Source of the DNA: Quercus robur
Lineage: Eukaryota; Streptophyta; Magnoliopsida; Fagales; Fagaceae
Length of the DNA: 64,000 nucleotides
Assembly: GCF_932294415.1 (NCBI RefSeq)
Contig: NC_065535.1
Span: 29,218,782-29,282,781 of the forward strand
Direction of reading: 5' to 3'
Position numbers and translations under genes: made by a program. Position 1 is the first letter of the stretch, and every line of letters starts with the position of its first letter. A model generated the notes under the pieces. That model made no database searches and was not told the DNA's origin. It saw only the letters and a list, made by a program, of their open reading frames with translations. Below are positions 34,201 through 45,857 of the stretch, piece after piece.

Positions 34201-34459
34201 GGAATAGGATTGTTAGTAGATTAACATGACGCCTGGATAGGTTCCTTTCAGGAATGCTCCACGGGCATCGTCTTTTTGATTTTTTACCCATCAGGGTATA
34301 GAAAGAGGGTGGGGGTCCAATTGTTTATGTAGGAATTAATTATTAACATCATTTGAAGCTTGCATTGATAATTTAGTTATCACTAAACAGTTGCAGCAGC
34401 AGCTAAATGCTGTATCAGGTCAAGAAGAAAATGGAGACAGGAGGGAAGGGGATGCCTGA
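25253..34459 (+). CDS. STE20/SPS1-type serine/threonine protein kinase, 20 exons
   Basis: Exons (all GT-AG): 25253-25426, 27575-27829, 27943-28067, 28191-28235, 28842-28923, 29046-29114, 29241-29411, 29497-29562, 30401-30469, 30593-30667, 30845-31194, 31342-31478, 31599-31693, 31929-31988, 32470-32571, 32695-32746, 32836-32891, 33848-33912, 34006-34057, 34391-34459. They sum to 2169 nt with matching phases, giving 722 residues and a TGA stop. The kinase domain is N-terminal: glycine loop GYGATATV (from residue 25), VAVK lysine 47, HRDVKAGN with Asp141, DFG at 159-161, and GTPCWMAPE near 181-189. The long Ser/Thr-rich tail ends in a Glu/Leu/Gln-rich, probably coiled segment. The fold and motifs match the plant GCK/SPAK-like group that contains BLUS1-type kinases; which member it is cannot be told here. 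Family knowledge suggests a cytosolic signalling kinase. The start is the ATG at 25253 because the preceding in-frame codons are leader-like and conservation begins at MGGK. Confidence 0.93.
26950..27330. mobile_element. Foldback/MITE-like insertion in kinase intron 1
   Basis: An arm at about 26962-26995 (GTTACACC...CTCTTTGCGATGTTA) is repeated in inverted orientation at about 27286-27319 (TAACATCACAAAGAG...GTGTAAC). This gives some 30 bases of imperfect terminal inverted repeat around an AT-rich core. It accounts for part of the unusually long (2148-base) first intron. I did not find a clear target duplication, so the class is open. Confidence 0.45.
31768..31890. repeat. Dispersed repeat in kinase intron 13
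   Basis: Diverged copy of the sequence at 25-165, lying wholly within the intron between 31694 and 31928. It does not affect the splice sites. Confidence 0.5.
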
Positions 34460-34930
34460 TATTAAAAAATTCAGGTTATGTAAAGTGAAATCACCATGTA
34501 CATCCAGGCAAGAGCTGTAAATCATATGCAGAAAGTGTTTTCCTACATTCTTTCTCAGTGCCAAGAGGGAACTGTTTTGGCTCATAGCAGTAAATAGAAG
34601 CAAAGAGTGGCATCCATGTGTCTGGATCTCTCTTCTGCCTACCGCGTGCAATTATTTTCTTTGAAGATTTTCAGCCACCAAATATGACAAGCAAAAGTTC
34701 AAAGTTCATCAGTTGCTCTCATACAAATAGAAATGAGCTCCTCTCCTGCAGTCTCATGTTGTAACTTGGGAGTTGGCAGTTGATTCTTTTTTCTTTTCCA
34801 TTTCTTTCTCAATAGTTGCCATGAGAAGGGAGGGAGTAGTGGGGTTGTTGGTATACATTTTACAGTTTACCTAATTGTAATGTTCAATTATATATATTGA
34901 AATAGTATTGTGGAAAACAGGATTTATGAG
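34460..34930 (+). other. Probable 3' UTR of the kinase gene
   Basis: AT-rich sequence following the TGA without further coding potential. It includes TTGTAATG and TATATATTGAAATA near 34880-34910, which resemble plant near-upstream and far-upstream polyadenylation signals. The exact cleavage site cannot be placed. Confidence 0.4.
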
Positions 34931-35507
34931 CTTTTATTTATGAGCTGTAAATTGGGCGATAGATTATTATTTTCATCTCTTTGTGCTTTTTTGTTGCATT
35001 GAACTTTCACTTGTGTTTTACTCGCGGTACAAGGTTCGCATAAAGCAACCTATATTTAAACCTTTAAAATACAGTTCCCACGAAAAAGGAAAAAGAAAAG
35101 AAAATATATCAATCTGAACGCATATTGGGCGTAGGCTCTCACTCTCGAATGTCGCCTCAACCACCTCGCTTGCTTCCCACTTCCTGTCACAAACCTTTTG
35201 GTTTTGACAAACTTCCTGTCCCAAACTGACAATGAGGGTTACTCATAGCTTTCTAACCAAAACTTTATGATATTTTTTGGAGTAAAAACATCAATACTCT
35301 ATTAAGAGGTTAATTTGTAATATGCTCCTTGTGGGGATGAACATGAACTCGGGCCGAGAGAGAGACCCAATAGATAATTTCTAAAAAGATGGGCCCTGTT
35401 CAAAGATGTGAATATGAATGTGAATGAAGAGGCCTGTGGAATAAAAGATAACTTCCAGAGGTGAATCCTGTGGAGGTCCGAGCTGATTACCTCTTTTTTC
35501 TTTTTAT
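34931..35507. other. Spacer between kinase gene and LINE fragment
   Basis: No coding sequence or clear element seen. Confidence 0.6.
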
Positions 35508-36330
35508 TTTTTTTTTTTTTTTTGGTTATTGTTGTTGTTGTAAACATCGAATAACATTAAAAACTAAAGAGAAAACACAGGTTCAAGACAAAGTCTGCTT
35601 CATTCTAAAAAAAAGAAGACAGTCTACTTAAGTACAGCCCATTAGCATCAAAATTAAAAAGATCTAAGATGTCCACAGGTGGACAATTAAACAAATGGAA
35701 GTCGCTGTTTTGCTTCGATCCTAATCGTGCGAGGGCATCTACACGTTTGTTTATTTCCCGGAAGCAATGCTTGACTTGGACTTGGGGAAGCTAGGCCATT
35801 AGGAACTTGCAGTCATCCACTAAAGGGGATATAGCATTATTGGAATAGCACGGGTTAGCCAATAAATCAACTATAGCTTTGCGTCTAGTTCTATTAGTAC
35901 AGAAGAAAGCTTAAAGTTGAGACATTGAATCAGCCCATCCCTAAGACCTCACAGTTCCGCAACAAAGCTGGTGGTAATTCCAATCTTTTTGGCATAGCCA
36001 CAGATCCATTCACCCTTTTCATTTCTAATGAGACCTCCACTTCCAGCAATACCCGAGTTCCCTTTAGATGAACCATCTGAATATAATTTGACCCAACCAA
36101 TGTCAGGTTTCTCCTATCTCACTCTTCTGATAACCTGCTTGCATAACCCTCTAGGGGTTTGGCATAATGTTCGAACTCCACGGCTGCTCGATATGCTTCA
36201 AACCCCAGTTTGTGTTGGATGGGAATAAGCAGAGCCTTTTGGATAGCATATATGCAAGGAACCACGGTTGACCAGTTCTCCTGTGGATCGAGATGCCACC
36301 TTCCATTAGACTCACCTTGGAAAACGCTAT
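35508..36330 (-). mobile_element. LINE 3' fragment with decayed RNase H domain
   Basis: On the minus strand, from about 36100 down, reads KLYSDGSSKGNSG, GLIRNEKGEW, TSFVAEL, ELDAK, and EINKRVDALARLG (near 35700). This is the RNase H-like C-terminal domain found in many plant LINE reverse transcriptases, with the acidic D, E, D, D positions all visible. It is broken by a TGA after VAEL, a frameshift after ELDAK and a TAG after FLMA. The run of T at about 35505-35522 on the plus strand is the poly(A) tail of the insertion. The upstream reverse transcriptase part is missing (5' truncation, as usual for LINEs). Confidence 0.8.
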
Positions 36331-36419
36331 GAAGAGATAAGGACCATTGGGGCAGTCACCTCTGCATTAATGAGATGTTTTCACCTAATCTCTTCCACAT
36401 TAAATGCTAATTGATTGGC

Positions 36420-36850
36420 CTAAATAGTGAAAACACCCCCAAAAGTCCAATTTCATGATGAAAGAGTGGCAGAGCAGAAGAGTGATGGGACAAATATACC
36501 CCAAATCCAACGGGGAACGGGCTAACTGGGGAGAGAAAGAAGGAAAAAATGTCTATAAAAGGAGGGGAGGTGCAGCAGATGGGGGGATTCAGAAAAATTG
36601 AGAGAACAGATTTATAGAAGAACAAGAGAGAGAAAGTTGTAACAGTAGAATATGTCCAAGTGTTTTTAGCTTTTTAATCCTATCCCTCGTACCTTGGGAA
36701 AATTGTTCCTATATCAATAAAAGTCTTTTTTGATCCTTGTTATCTTTCAATCTGCTGTTTAGCTTTTCCATTGTGAAATTTCTGCCATTTCTTTTATAAA
36801 TTAATTGTGTAAGTCATTTTGTTGTCACTATGGTTGTTTTTTGACCCCCA
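36420..36850 (+). other. Possible solo LTR or retroelement leader
   Basis: The segment has a TATA-like CTATAAAAGG at about 36552-36561, a purine-rich leader, AATAAAAG at about 36715, and ends GACCCCCACA. This order (TATA, polyadenylation signal, ...CA) is that of an LTR. I could not fix a left end or a target duplication, so this stays a suggestion. Confidence 0.3.
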
Positions 36851-37005
36851 CACTCCTTATAATCCAAATCAATATCTAAATTAATAACTTAATTAATAAT
36901 TATCAAAACAAAATGTTTTCTATTTCACTTGAATTGTGGATGTGTGCAATTTACATTACAAATACTGTACAATTCACATCAAAATTTGAAATCTCGCAAC
37001 TAATA

Positions 37006-37101
37006 TGATAATTTTTAAACAATAAATTTATATGGTAAAGGAATGTTAAAAAGTGATAATTTTTAAACAATAAATTTATATGGTAAAGGAATGTTAAAAA
37101 G
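37006..37101. repeat. Perfect 48-bp tandem duplication
   Basis: TGATAATTTTTAAACAATAA... occurs at 37006 and 37054 with no difference over 48 bases, so the duplication is recent (or a read artefact). Confidence 0.9.
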
Positions 37102-37308
37102 TGATTGCAAATTAATGCTGAGTTTTATAGTTCAATAATTGTTTAATTCTTCCATCCAAAATAACACACACACACATATTGATAATTCAATAGTCGGAAA
37201 AAATAAGATTTGAATTCTAAATGTTTTTGTTGAAAATACCAAAAGATATTCATTGCGTTACAAAGCTCTTGGTGACAAAAGAACCTATACTTTCAACACT
37301 TAAATTTT

Positions 37309-37312
<4 letters not shown>

Positions 37313-37348
<36 letters not shown>
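37313..37348. repeat. Long poly(T) tract
   Basis: An uninterrupted run of T of over 30 bases, possibly the poly(A) tail of a minus-strand retroposon. No body is recognisable beside it. Confidence 0.9.
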
Positions 37349-37350
<2 letters not shown>

Positions 37351-37536
37351 TTATTAAATTTTAGTTTTTGAACCTATAAATCTGACATAAATTCAAATTA
37401 TATCATATATTTTTAATTAAAAAAGTTGTGAAATAAATTTTGGGTTTCACTTTATATTTTTAAACCTTTATCTAATTTATAGTGACCAAAAAAAAAAAAA
37501 AAAAAAAATCGATATATATTGTCAGTAGTTTGCTTT

Positions 37537-40500
37537 CTACCCTTTACCAAGCTCTACATTCTTTGTAGCTTCAACTGCCTGTAAAATAAACAGAAGAAAA
37601 GATGGGAAGAAAAAGGATCAAATAAGAGAATAGGTGTAAGTTATATTTAACTCCAGTGTCTAGAATAATCCCAACAATAAGTAGACAAGAAAACAGTACA
37701 CAACACATTTTGGTGATTACAAATAAAAGAGTGAAGGAAATGCTTTTGCTTCATGTTCAGTTAATGTATTGCATCACTTTTCCACCCTAGGATTCAGCTC
37801 TAAATGTAGTGTTTGGATGCATCTAGAGTCATGTTCAATCTCACTGTAACACAATTTAAAGATGTAAAATATGCTTCCCCAAATGTCTGATTGATGATGT
37901 TAGAGATTAGACAACGATAATTAAAGAAAACAGAAGGGAGAAACAAATTACACCTATGAGCTCGTACTTCCCTAGTGACATTCCCATGGTTTATAAAGCT
38001 TGCACTTCTTGACCCCATCATATGTCAGCTTCTAAACAACAACCCCCCCCCAAAAAAAAAAAAAAATCCTATTATTAACTACGACAGATCAGGCTAACAG
38101 GTCAACCAGACCAGCAGCCTTCACCCATTTAGCACTGCAGCTCTGGAATTTTGAATGCAGAGTGCATATGTTTCCTCAATTTAAAGCAATGTTGAAGCTC
38201 GCCCACAACTACTATGATAAAGTATTCGAGTTACTGTCTGAAACAAATGCTAACTGAAGAGACCCACCCATTTCGAGTAATTTCACAAGGGAATTAGTTG
38301 TACAAAGCCAGAGATATCATTTGGTGTATGAATTGTTGCTAAACATATAAACAAGAAATACGGAAAACAGATATCATCTCTCACCTGATCATACAGAAAT
38401 TCTATCTGTTGAGCTTGATGCAGAACATGGGTGGACATAAGGTGATTCAATGCTGAAATTTCCACCAACTTAGTTTCAGTTTCTTGAACTCCATCCAGAA
38501 AACTAGTTAACTATACCTGCATAATGAGCAACGGCAAGCAGCTTTAACTTTAGGACGACCTCAGTCTAGAATTGAACAAGGGAAGAAACACGATTATGGG
38601 TGGTTTTAAACAAATGTGATCAGAGAGCCACTAATTTGGTTACCTGAAGGGCACGTGTTTCATCATCCAAAAGCTGCTGCTGGACTCTTAGATGGTCAGG
38701 TTGAAATTCATCAGGCTCCTTGAACTCTGACATATTTGATTTAGAGGTATCAGCAGAATTTGAATTGGCATTATGGTGGAGTTTTCTTCTAGGCATCGCT
38801 CTATTAATGGCATCTTGGAAGCGTATGGCTCTTAGCTGATCAAATTGCATTGTGACTGAATGAAGTCTCTCACTTAAAATTAAAACCTGCAGCTCAAGAA
38901 AATATAATAAGAAAATTAATCTATCAGATATGACAGGAAAAAAACATTATTAATCAGTATTAAAAAATCCCTGATGACTCGTGAAAAAATATCAGCTACC
39001 CATTAGGTTAACCTTGGGAAATAATGAAAACAAGACAAGTGGTCCTATAACCACAACATCTAGGGCAGTTAGAAGTAGGTTTTCAGAATCAGAGAAGATA
39101 AGCCAATTGAGATAGACAAGGGTATCAATGAAAACATGAATTGGAACTCACAAAGTGGTAAAAATAATCTAACTGGCCACCTCTATATCAGGTGAGACCA
39201 GACTTTTAAAAAGGAAGATCTGTCCAAACCCAGCACAACTCCAATAAAAGATAAATAGATTTAATAAAAATTAGAAGAAAAAAAAAAAAAATCATAACAC
39301 ACCATGTTTGTGCGCTATAGTATCGGCATTAGTATTATCTAATACTGCTCTTTCACCAAGCCAGCCCTTGGAGTTTGCTTCTTCATTGTTTATGCTATTT
39401 TTTATAATATCAATTTGTTCTTGGCAATGAAAGTACTAACCTGCAAAGAATTGATTTAAAAAATGTTTAGTGTAGTGTAATAACTATGCAGCTTCATCTT
39501 TCACGAAATGTGCAAAAGGATTTACCTACAAAAAAGAGAGAGGCCCCTATATTGTATAAAGTTACTGTGGAGAATGGAAACTAGTAAAACAAAGCAATTA
39601 AGCACTTGGTACAAAAATTAAAACAGGGTCAACCTGAAATAAACTACAATATGTGTTATATATACATATAACTGACTTGCAAAGCCACATCGAATGCCTG
39701 ACACATGTAATTCTTCAATAATCTGTGTGGAAGAAAAACATGTTAAGACCCATCACAAAAACATAAGCATCAGATTCTATTGTTTTAGATTATAAAGTGA
39801 TTTCCATATGTTGACAGAGATAATAGAATGACTTAGAAAAGGGTTTCTGAGGATGACTTTGACAACTTACTTCATGTTCAATACTATCTCTCTCCTGATC
39901 AGTTGTGTGATAAAGATCCACATAATCCTTTCAATGTTTCAACATAAACTGCTCCAAAGCTTCGACGCTTTCTAGCTAATAGATGATATAGAGAAGAGTT
40001 AACAACAAACTATATGTAAATGTTCAAATGCTCCCTTTCCATCAGGGGAAAAAAAACACCTGGAAATCCTTACGTATCAATTTTTTTTTTGCTGATTTCT
40101 AGTGAACCAATTCCCTTAACCAAAGTAAAGGGGACCAGAAAAATAAAGGACTCTAGCAATATTGAATGTACCGTCTTCAGTGCAGCTTTAGTGAAAGCTG
40201 ACCTTGCTGAGGTTTATGAATGATAAAAGATGTCAAAATGGCTGCCAATTTTGACTGCCAAAAACAACACCTCACTTAGGAAAAGGGGAAAAAAATAGTT
40301 TATTTGTTGTCAAGGTAACAAATTATGTATTACATGCACAGGCCAAGTCACTTACAGGGATATCAAGATATAGAATTTCAATAAATAAAGATACAAGCAG
40401 ATTTTGACTGGTTTCAAATAAATACACATCAGACATAGCTAAGAAAAAATTTCAAGGGAATAACAAAAGAACAAAACAATCAACTTATATCTTTACACCA

Positions 40501-40698
40501 ACATTATAAGTTTATAACCAAAACCTTTTCCCCAGAACTCCATCATGCCAAAAGTTTCCATCACAAGAAACACATCATATAAATAATTAGAGAAAAAATG
40601 AATCCAAATGATAAACGAACCACGCTATATTCCAAAGAAAGAGCAGTCTTCCTTACAGCATCCTTCAGATCCTCAGTCCTGTCTCTAACTCTCGACAT
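37537..40698 (-). pseudogene. SYP81-like (Ufe1/syntaxin-18 family) SNARE pseudogene
   Basis: Minus-strand remnants of a multi-exon gene for an ER t-SNARE of the SYP81 type, which in plants acts in Golgi-to-ER retrograde fusion. The pieces in gene order are: start MSRVRDRTEDLKDAVRKTA (from 40698), SFIIHKP and KAALKT (about 40250-40140), QFMLKH-KDYVDL and QERDSIEHE (about 39971-39871), EQIDIIKNSI and EEANSKGWLG (39440-39301), FDQLRAIRFQDAINRAMPRR and LLDDETRALQ (38886-38644), SALNHLMSTHVL and QQIEFLYDQ (38516-38385), AVEATKNVELG (37578-37537). Lesions seen: frameshift after HKPQQ, TGA in the LKH-KDY exon, frameshift before QEQIDI, TAG as second codon of the SALNHL exon, and loss of the SNARE-motif end and membrane anchor. 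Because introns are kept, it arose by DNA duplication or local gene death, not retroposition. Confidence 0.85.
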
Positions 40699-41644
40699 TC
40701 TTCATGAACCAACTCAGAAAAAAGCCTCTAAAAGCTTCAGCAGCAGCATACTACAGACAGCACAAAAGCAAAAAGGAAAGGAAAAATTACATTAATCCCC
40801 TTGAATATTATGCTGGTTTCATTAAACCCTGGAGTTCTAATAGTTGCCACTAAAACCCAATATAACCTAGAAAGGTTATCTGTTGGCTGTTGGATTTCAT
40901 AAAAGAAGGGAGTTCCTCTAAAGTATATTAAGACAATGAAAGACTATTATGAATTTATGATGATAAGTTTGCATAACTAGCAGAAGCATCAGTATCACAC
41001 TTGAATTTCTTATCACAATAAGTTTGCATAAAGGTTCAACTTCAAGTCCATATCTCTTTGCATTGGTTATGGAAGAACCCCCCCTTTTTATTTTTTATTT
41101 TTTATTTTAACATAGGGAACCTTTCTAAATAAGAGCCCTTTGGACTCACCTCTAACTAGTAAAACCTACAGGCAATTGAACCCACCAGCTAGAACTAGTT
41201 CCCTGGTAATCCAAAGGCATTCACCCGACAAGCTAAGTAGTTTATGCTCATGCCCAGGAGCAATTGGTTACTACTTTACTAGACCTATCCTAGATAACTG
41301 GAATGGAAGTGCACTTATGCATGCTGCTAAAGCATAAATAGAGAAAAAATCAAACAAATGCAAGGAATTCCATTCTTAGAATTTTTTTTTTTGAATCCAT
41401 GGCACAATCAGATTGACAATTTCATGTTTAAAACACAATTCGTCACTAAAATATAGCATTGCATACAAACATATATACATATATAGAAAGAGAGAAACAA
41501 AAAAATGAAATATAGAGAGAGAGATAAAGATGAAAAATTCAATTACCTTTTAATTTCAAAAGCTTTCAGACGCAGACAAGGAAAACGATTAAGCTGAATT
41601 TCAACAGGGGAGCTGAATTTTTTTTTTTTCATTTGGCCTTAAAT
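40699..41644 (-). other. Former 5' region of the SYP81-like pseudogene
   Basis: AT-rich sequence upstream (minus strand) of the decayed start codon. It should hold the old leader and promoter, but no clear TATA box or leader exon can be pointed out. Confidence 0.45.
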
Positions 41645-42345
41645 TTTTAACAATTTTGTTAGTGGTGATGTTTGAAAAACAAAGTGGAAAAATAGCATCT
41701 TGAGTTTTTAAGACTCAAGTTTCATGATAGAAATCGAGTGTTAAATGCTCGAGTTCCTAAGCTGGCAAACAAAAATTATCTACGTGGAATCCACGTTGAA
41801 CTTGAGTTTATAATACTCGAGTTCCTCCTCTGCACTTCTTCTTTCTCATTTGCTTTTGTAGATTCTTCCTCTGTTTTTCAGATTGTCGTTCTGTTCCTTT
41901 GGATCTAACCTTTGTTTTTCAGATTGTTCTGCGTTCTCCAAATCTCTGTTTTTCTTCTTCAGATCTGCGTTTTCCAGATCGTGTCTTCGGATCCGCATTT
42001 TCCAGATCGTTCTTCTTCTTCCTTCAAATCTGGTTCTTCGGTTCTTCAGATTATCTTCATCTTCATGCATTTTCCAGATTGTGTTTTCCAGATCATGTCT
42101 TTAGAGGTGTATTTTCTAGATCGTTCTTCTTCTTCCTTCAGATCTAGTTCTTCGGTTCTTCAGATTGTCTTCATCTTCATCTTCGTTCTTTAGATACTTC
42201 TATAGAACTCAAGTCTGAGAAATTCGAGTTCCACGTGGATAAATTACTTCACCTCAGCACTAGAACTCAAGTCTTTGAGGCTCAAGTTTGTCACCGAACT
42301 CAAGCTTCACAAACTCGAGATGTTAGTTTCCTAAATGGTTTCAAA
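41645..42345. repeat. Inverted and tandem repeats with ACTCGAGTT/AACTCAAGT words
   Basis: The flanks hold repeated CTCGAGTT, ACTCAAGTT and CACGTGGA words in inverted arrangement (41700-41825 and 42205-42320). The core holds two diverged ~113-bp units with CCAGATCGTTCTTCTTCTTC and TTCGGTTCTTCAGATT (from about 42000 and 42113), preceded by shorter pieces. It may be a non-autonomous DNA transposon. No target duplication found. Confidence 0.5.
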
Positions 42346-43249
42346 ACCTTGCTAACTAACGATATTCTCTCCCAAAATTATGCTAGCCTACAAATTACCT
42401 CCAGGGGAGCTCTGATCTCTCTTGTTGTAACGGTGTTGTTTCTGCTTTAAGCGCCGTTTTTTTTAAATAAAATTTTTAATTTCACTATTTCTTTAATTGT
42501 TCTAAATCATAAGATTCAATGTGTAACCCTTGCTAAGTATAAGGTTTAAAATGTATTTTTGCCTCTAAAGGCATGTTAAGTTGGAAATCTAGAGTTTTTC
42601 CAAAAAAAAAAAAAAAAAAAGTTGGAAATCTAGAGGGATGTCTAAGAAAAGGAAAATGCTAGTGTTGCTAGCAATTTTTTTTACAAATTTTTAAGAAAAA
42701 GGATTTAGGTTAAGCAGGTAAAAAATAGAGTATATGAACAATAAGTTTAGTACACAGATTAACAATGATTGAGGAATTGTAAAACATGAAGTCAAGAGAA
42801 ACCAAAGAGTGGTTGCTGTCAATATCTTAAATCAATAATTCATAAAAGGATGAAGAGGTCAAATAGAATTTCAATCATAGATAAAGAGCAAGGGAGGAAG
42901 TGCATTGTATGGAGGACTACAAAGATTGGAACTCACCCTCTTTTTTCCCAAAACCAACTTAAGGTTAAGGGGGGAAAATACCCAAGTTTTGCTTTAGCCT
43001 AAAGAAGGCATGAGAGAGAAACTAAAATGAAACTAAATGCAAATTATTGTAAATTACTCCTTCCATGCAAAATTTGTTGGTTATGTTAAGAAAATCCAAT
43101 TTTTTAGTGAACATCATTTAATGAGTTTTCTTTTACTTTAAAATTATAAATGTTTTCAAACTACCATCATTAATTTAAGGATAATTCTATTGTACTCCCA
43201 AAAAAAAGGAGGGGTACGGTATCCACTAATAGGTAACATGCTATATCGG
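42346..43249. other. Spacer before the satellite array
   Basis: AT-rich, no gene or element recognised. Confidence 0.6.
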
Positions 43250-45295
43250 TTACTTTTTTCTCACATTTGACGGTTCTATTCTCACATTGTGCAGTTCCAA
43301 CATCACATGTGACAATTTTTTTCTCACATTTGGTGGTTTCCTTACTTTTTTCTCACATTTGACGATTCCATCATCACATTATGCAATTCTAACATCATAT
43401 GTGATGGTTCTTTTGTCACATTCGGTGGTTCCCTTAATTTTTTTCTTACATTTGACGGTTCCATCGTCACATTGTGCAGGTCCAACATCATATGTGACAG
43501 TTCTTTTGTCACATTTAGTGATTCCCTTACTTTTTTTTTACATGTGACAGTTCCATCTTCACATTGTGTAGTTCCAACATCACATGTAACAGTTTTTTTC
43601 TCACATTTGGTGGTTCCCTTACTTTTTTTCTCACATTTGACAGTTCCATTCTCACATTGTGCAGTTTCAACATCACATATGACAGTTCTTTTGTCACATT
43701 CGGTGGTTTCCTTATTTTTTTTTCTCACATTTGATAGTTCTATTGTCACATTGTGTAGGTCCAACATCACATGTGATAGTTCTTTTGTTATATTTAGTAG
43801 TTCCCTTACTTTTTTTATCATATTTGACGGTTCCATCTTCACATTGTGCAGTTCTAACATCAAATGTGACAGTTCTTTTCTCACATTTGGTGGTTCCCTT
43901 ACTTTTTTTTCTCACATTTAACGGTTTCATCCTCACATTGTGCAGTTCCAACATTACATATGATAGTTCTTTTATCACAATCGATGGTTCCCTTATTTTT
44001 TTTTCTCACATTTAACAGTTCTATCATTATATTGTGCAGTTCCAACATCACATGTGACAGTTCTTTTGTCACATTTAGTGGTTCCCTTACGTTTTTCTCA
44101 CATTTGATTGTTCCATTTTCACATTGTGCAGTTCCAATATCACATGTGACAGTTCTTTTCTCACATTTGGTGGTTCTCTTATTTTCTTTTTCACATTTGA
44201 CGGTTTCATCTTCACATTATGCAGTTCCAACATCACATATGATAGTTCTTTTGTCACATTCGGTAGTTTCCTTTTTTTTTTTTTTTTTTTTCTTACATTT
44301 GATGGTTTTATCGTCACATTGTGCAGTTCCAACATCACATGTGACAGTTCTTTTGTCACATTTAGTGGTTCCCTTACTTTTTTTTATCACATTTGGTAGT
44401 TTCATCATCACATTATGCAGTTCTAACATCACATGTAACAGTTCTTTTTTTACATTTTGTGGTTCTCTTACTTTTTTCCTCACATTTGACGGTTCTATCC
44501 TCACATTGTGCAGTTCCAACATCACATGTGATAATTCTTTTCTCACATATGGTGGTTCCCTTATTTTTTTTCTCATATTTGACGATTTTATTATCATATT
44601 GTGCAGTTCTAATATCACATTTGATAGTTCTTTTGTCACATATAATGGTTCCTTTATTTTTTTTTCTCAAATTTGATAGTTCTATTATCATATTAAGCAG
44701 TACTAACATCACATTTGCTCTATTTTGGTCACATGTGACAGTTCTTTTGTCACATTGGGTGGTTTCCTTACTTTTTTACTCATATTTGACAGTTTCATCC
44801 TCACATTGTATAGTTCCAACATCACATATGATAGTTCTTTTGTCACATTCGGTGGTTCTCTTATTTTTTTCTCACAATTGATAGTTTCATCTTTATATTG
44901 TGTAGTTCCAACATTACATGTGACAGTTCTTTTCTCACATTTGGTGGTTCCCTTACTTTTTTCTCACATTTGACACTTCCATCTTCACATTCTGTAATTC
45001 CAACATCACATTTGACAGTTCTTTTGTTACATTCGATGCTTTCCTTAATTTTTTTTCTCACATTTGACGGTTCCATCGTCACGTTGTGTAGTTCTAACAT
45101 CAGATTTGACAGTTCTTTTATTACATTTAGTAGTTCCTTTATTTTTTTCTCAAATTTGATGGTTCCATTATTACACTGTGCAGTTTCAATATCAAATTTG
45201 ACCGTACTTTTCTCACATTCAATGGTACTTTAATTTTTACTCGCATTTGATAGTTCCATTATCACATTGGACAGTACCAACATCACATGTGACCA
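43250..45295. repeat. Satellite-like tandem array, ~93-bp unit, 22 copies
   Basis: The anchor GCAGTTCCAACATCACA or its variants occurs 22 times, from 43291 to 45271, mostly 92-94 bases apart (a longer gap of 113 at 44697-44810 and 102 at 44221-44323). The unit is itself built from four related ~23-base blocks, each beginning CACATNTG and containing GTTCC or GTTCTT. Copies differ by perhaps 5-15 percent with no obvious higher-order pattern. Reading frames of up to 238 codons on both strands are a result of a period near a multiple of three and lack any other sign of coding. Confidence 0.92.
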
Positions 45296-45690
45296 AAATG
45301 ACCTCAAAAACTTTAGAAAGGACTAAAATACCCTTGAAACCTAAGAAATGACCAAAATACCCCCAATTCCCTCTAAAATTACCGAAATATCCTTAGAACC
45401 TAAAAAATGACCGAAATGACCTTGAAACCTAAAAAATAACTAAAATACCCTTAGAACCAAAAAAAAAAAAAAAAAAAGAGCGTAATGCCCTCATTATCTA
45501 GAGAATGCTTGAAATACCCTTAGAAACTTAAAAAATGACCAAAATACAACTAAAAAAATTATTGAAATGATCCTGAAACTAAGAAAAGGACCGAAATACC
45601 CTCTAAACATAAAAATGTCCGAAATACCCCCAAATTTTCTCTAAAATGACCAAAATCCCCCCAATTAACCAAAATTATCTTCCAGTTAAC
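45290..45690. repeat. Short-period degenerate repeat next to the satellite
   Basis: About a dozen repeats of roughly 30-35 bases built on AAACCTAAAAAATGACC and GAAATACCCTTAG. Unit borders are blurred by insertions and a poly(A) tract at about 45461-45477. No coding sequence. Confidence 0.75.
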
Positions 45691-45857
45691 ACTATTAAGA
45701 TTTTTGTTTAAAATCTAATAAAAGTTTGATTATTTACTTCTACTTATTTTTATTTTTATTTTTTCACAATTTTTTGTCAAGCATCTGGTATGAGTTGCGT
45801 GACCTATCATCATCAATAACACGATTACATTATGCTTCCAAAATAAAATGCCATACT

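Noticed and set aside
36420..36850. Region with TATA-like and polyadenylation-like signals as a certain solo LTR
   Set aside because: I could not find a left border or target duplication, so it is listed only as a low-confidence possibility.
41846..42193. Ser/Phe-rich frames on the plus strand and a Lys/Arg-rich frame on the minus strand
   Set aside because: They follow from a CTT/TTC-rich degenerate repeat and have no coding signal.
43342..44973. Many open frames of 80-238 codons on both strands in the satellite array
   Set aside because: They are by-products of a repeat with a period close to a multiple of three. Overlapping frames on both strands, no start context and no known domain.
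43250..45295. Regular ~93-bp periodicity as a possible CRISPR-like array
   Set aside because: The whole unit is repeated with no unique spacers, and this is a plant nuclear sequence.
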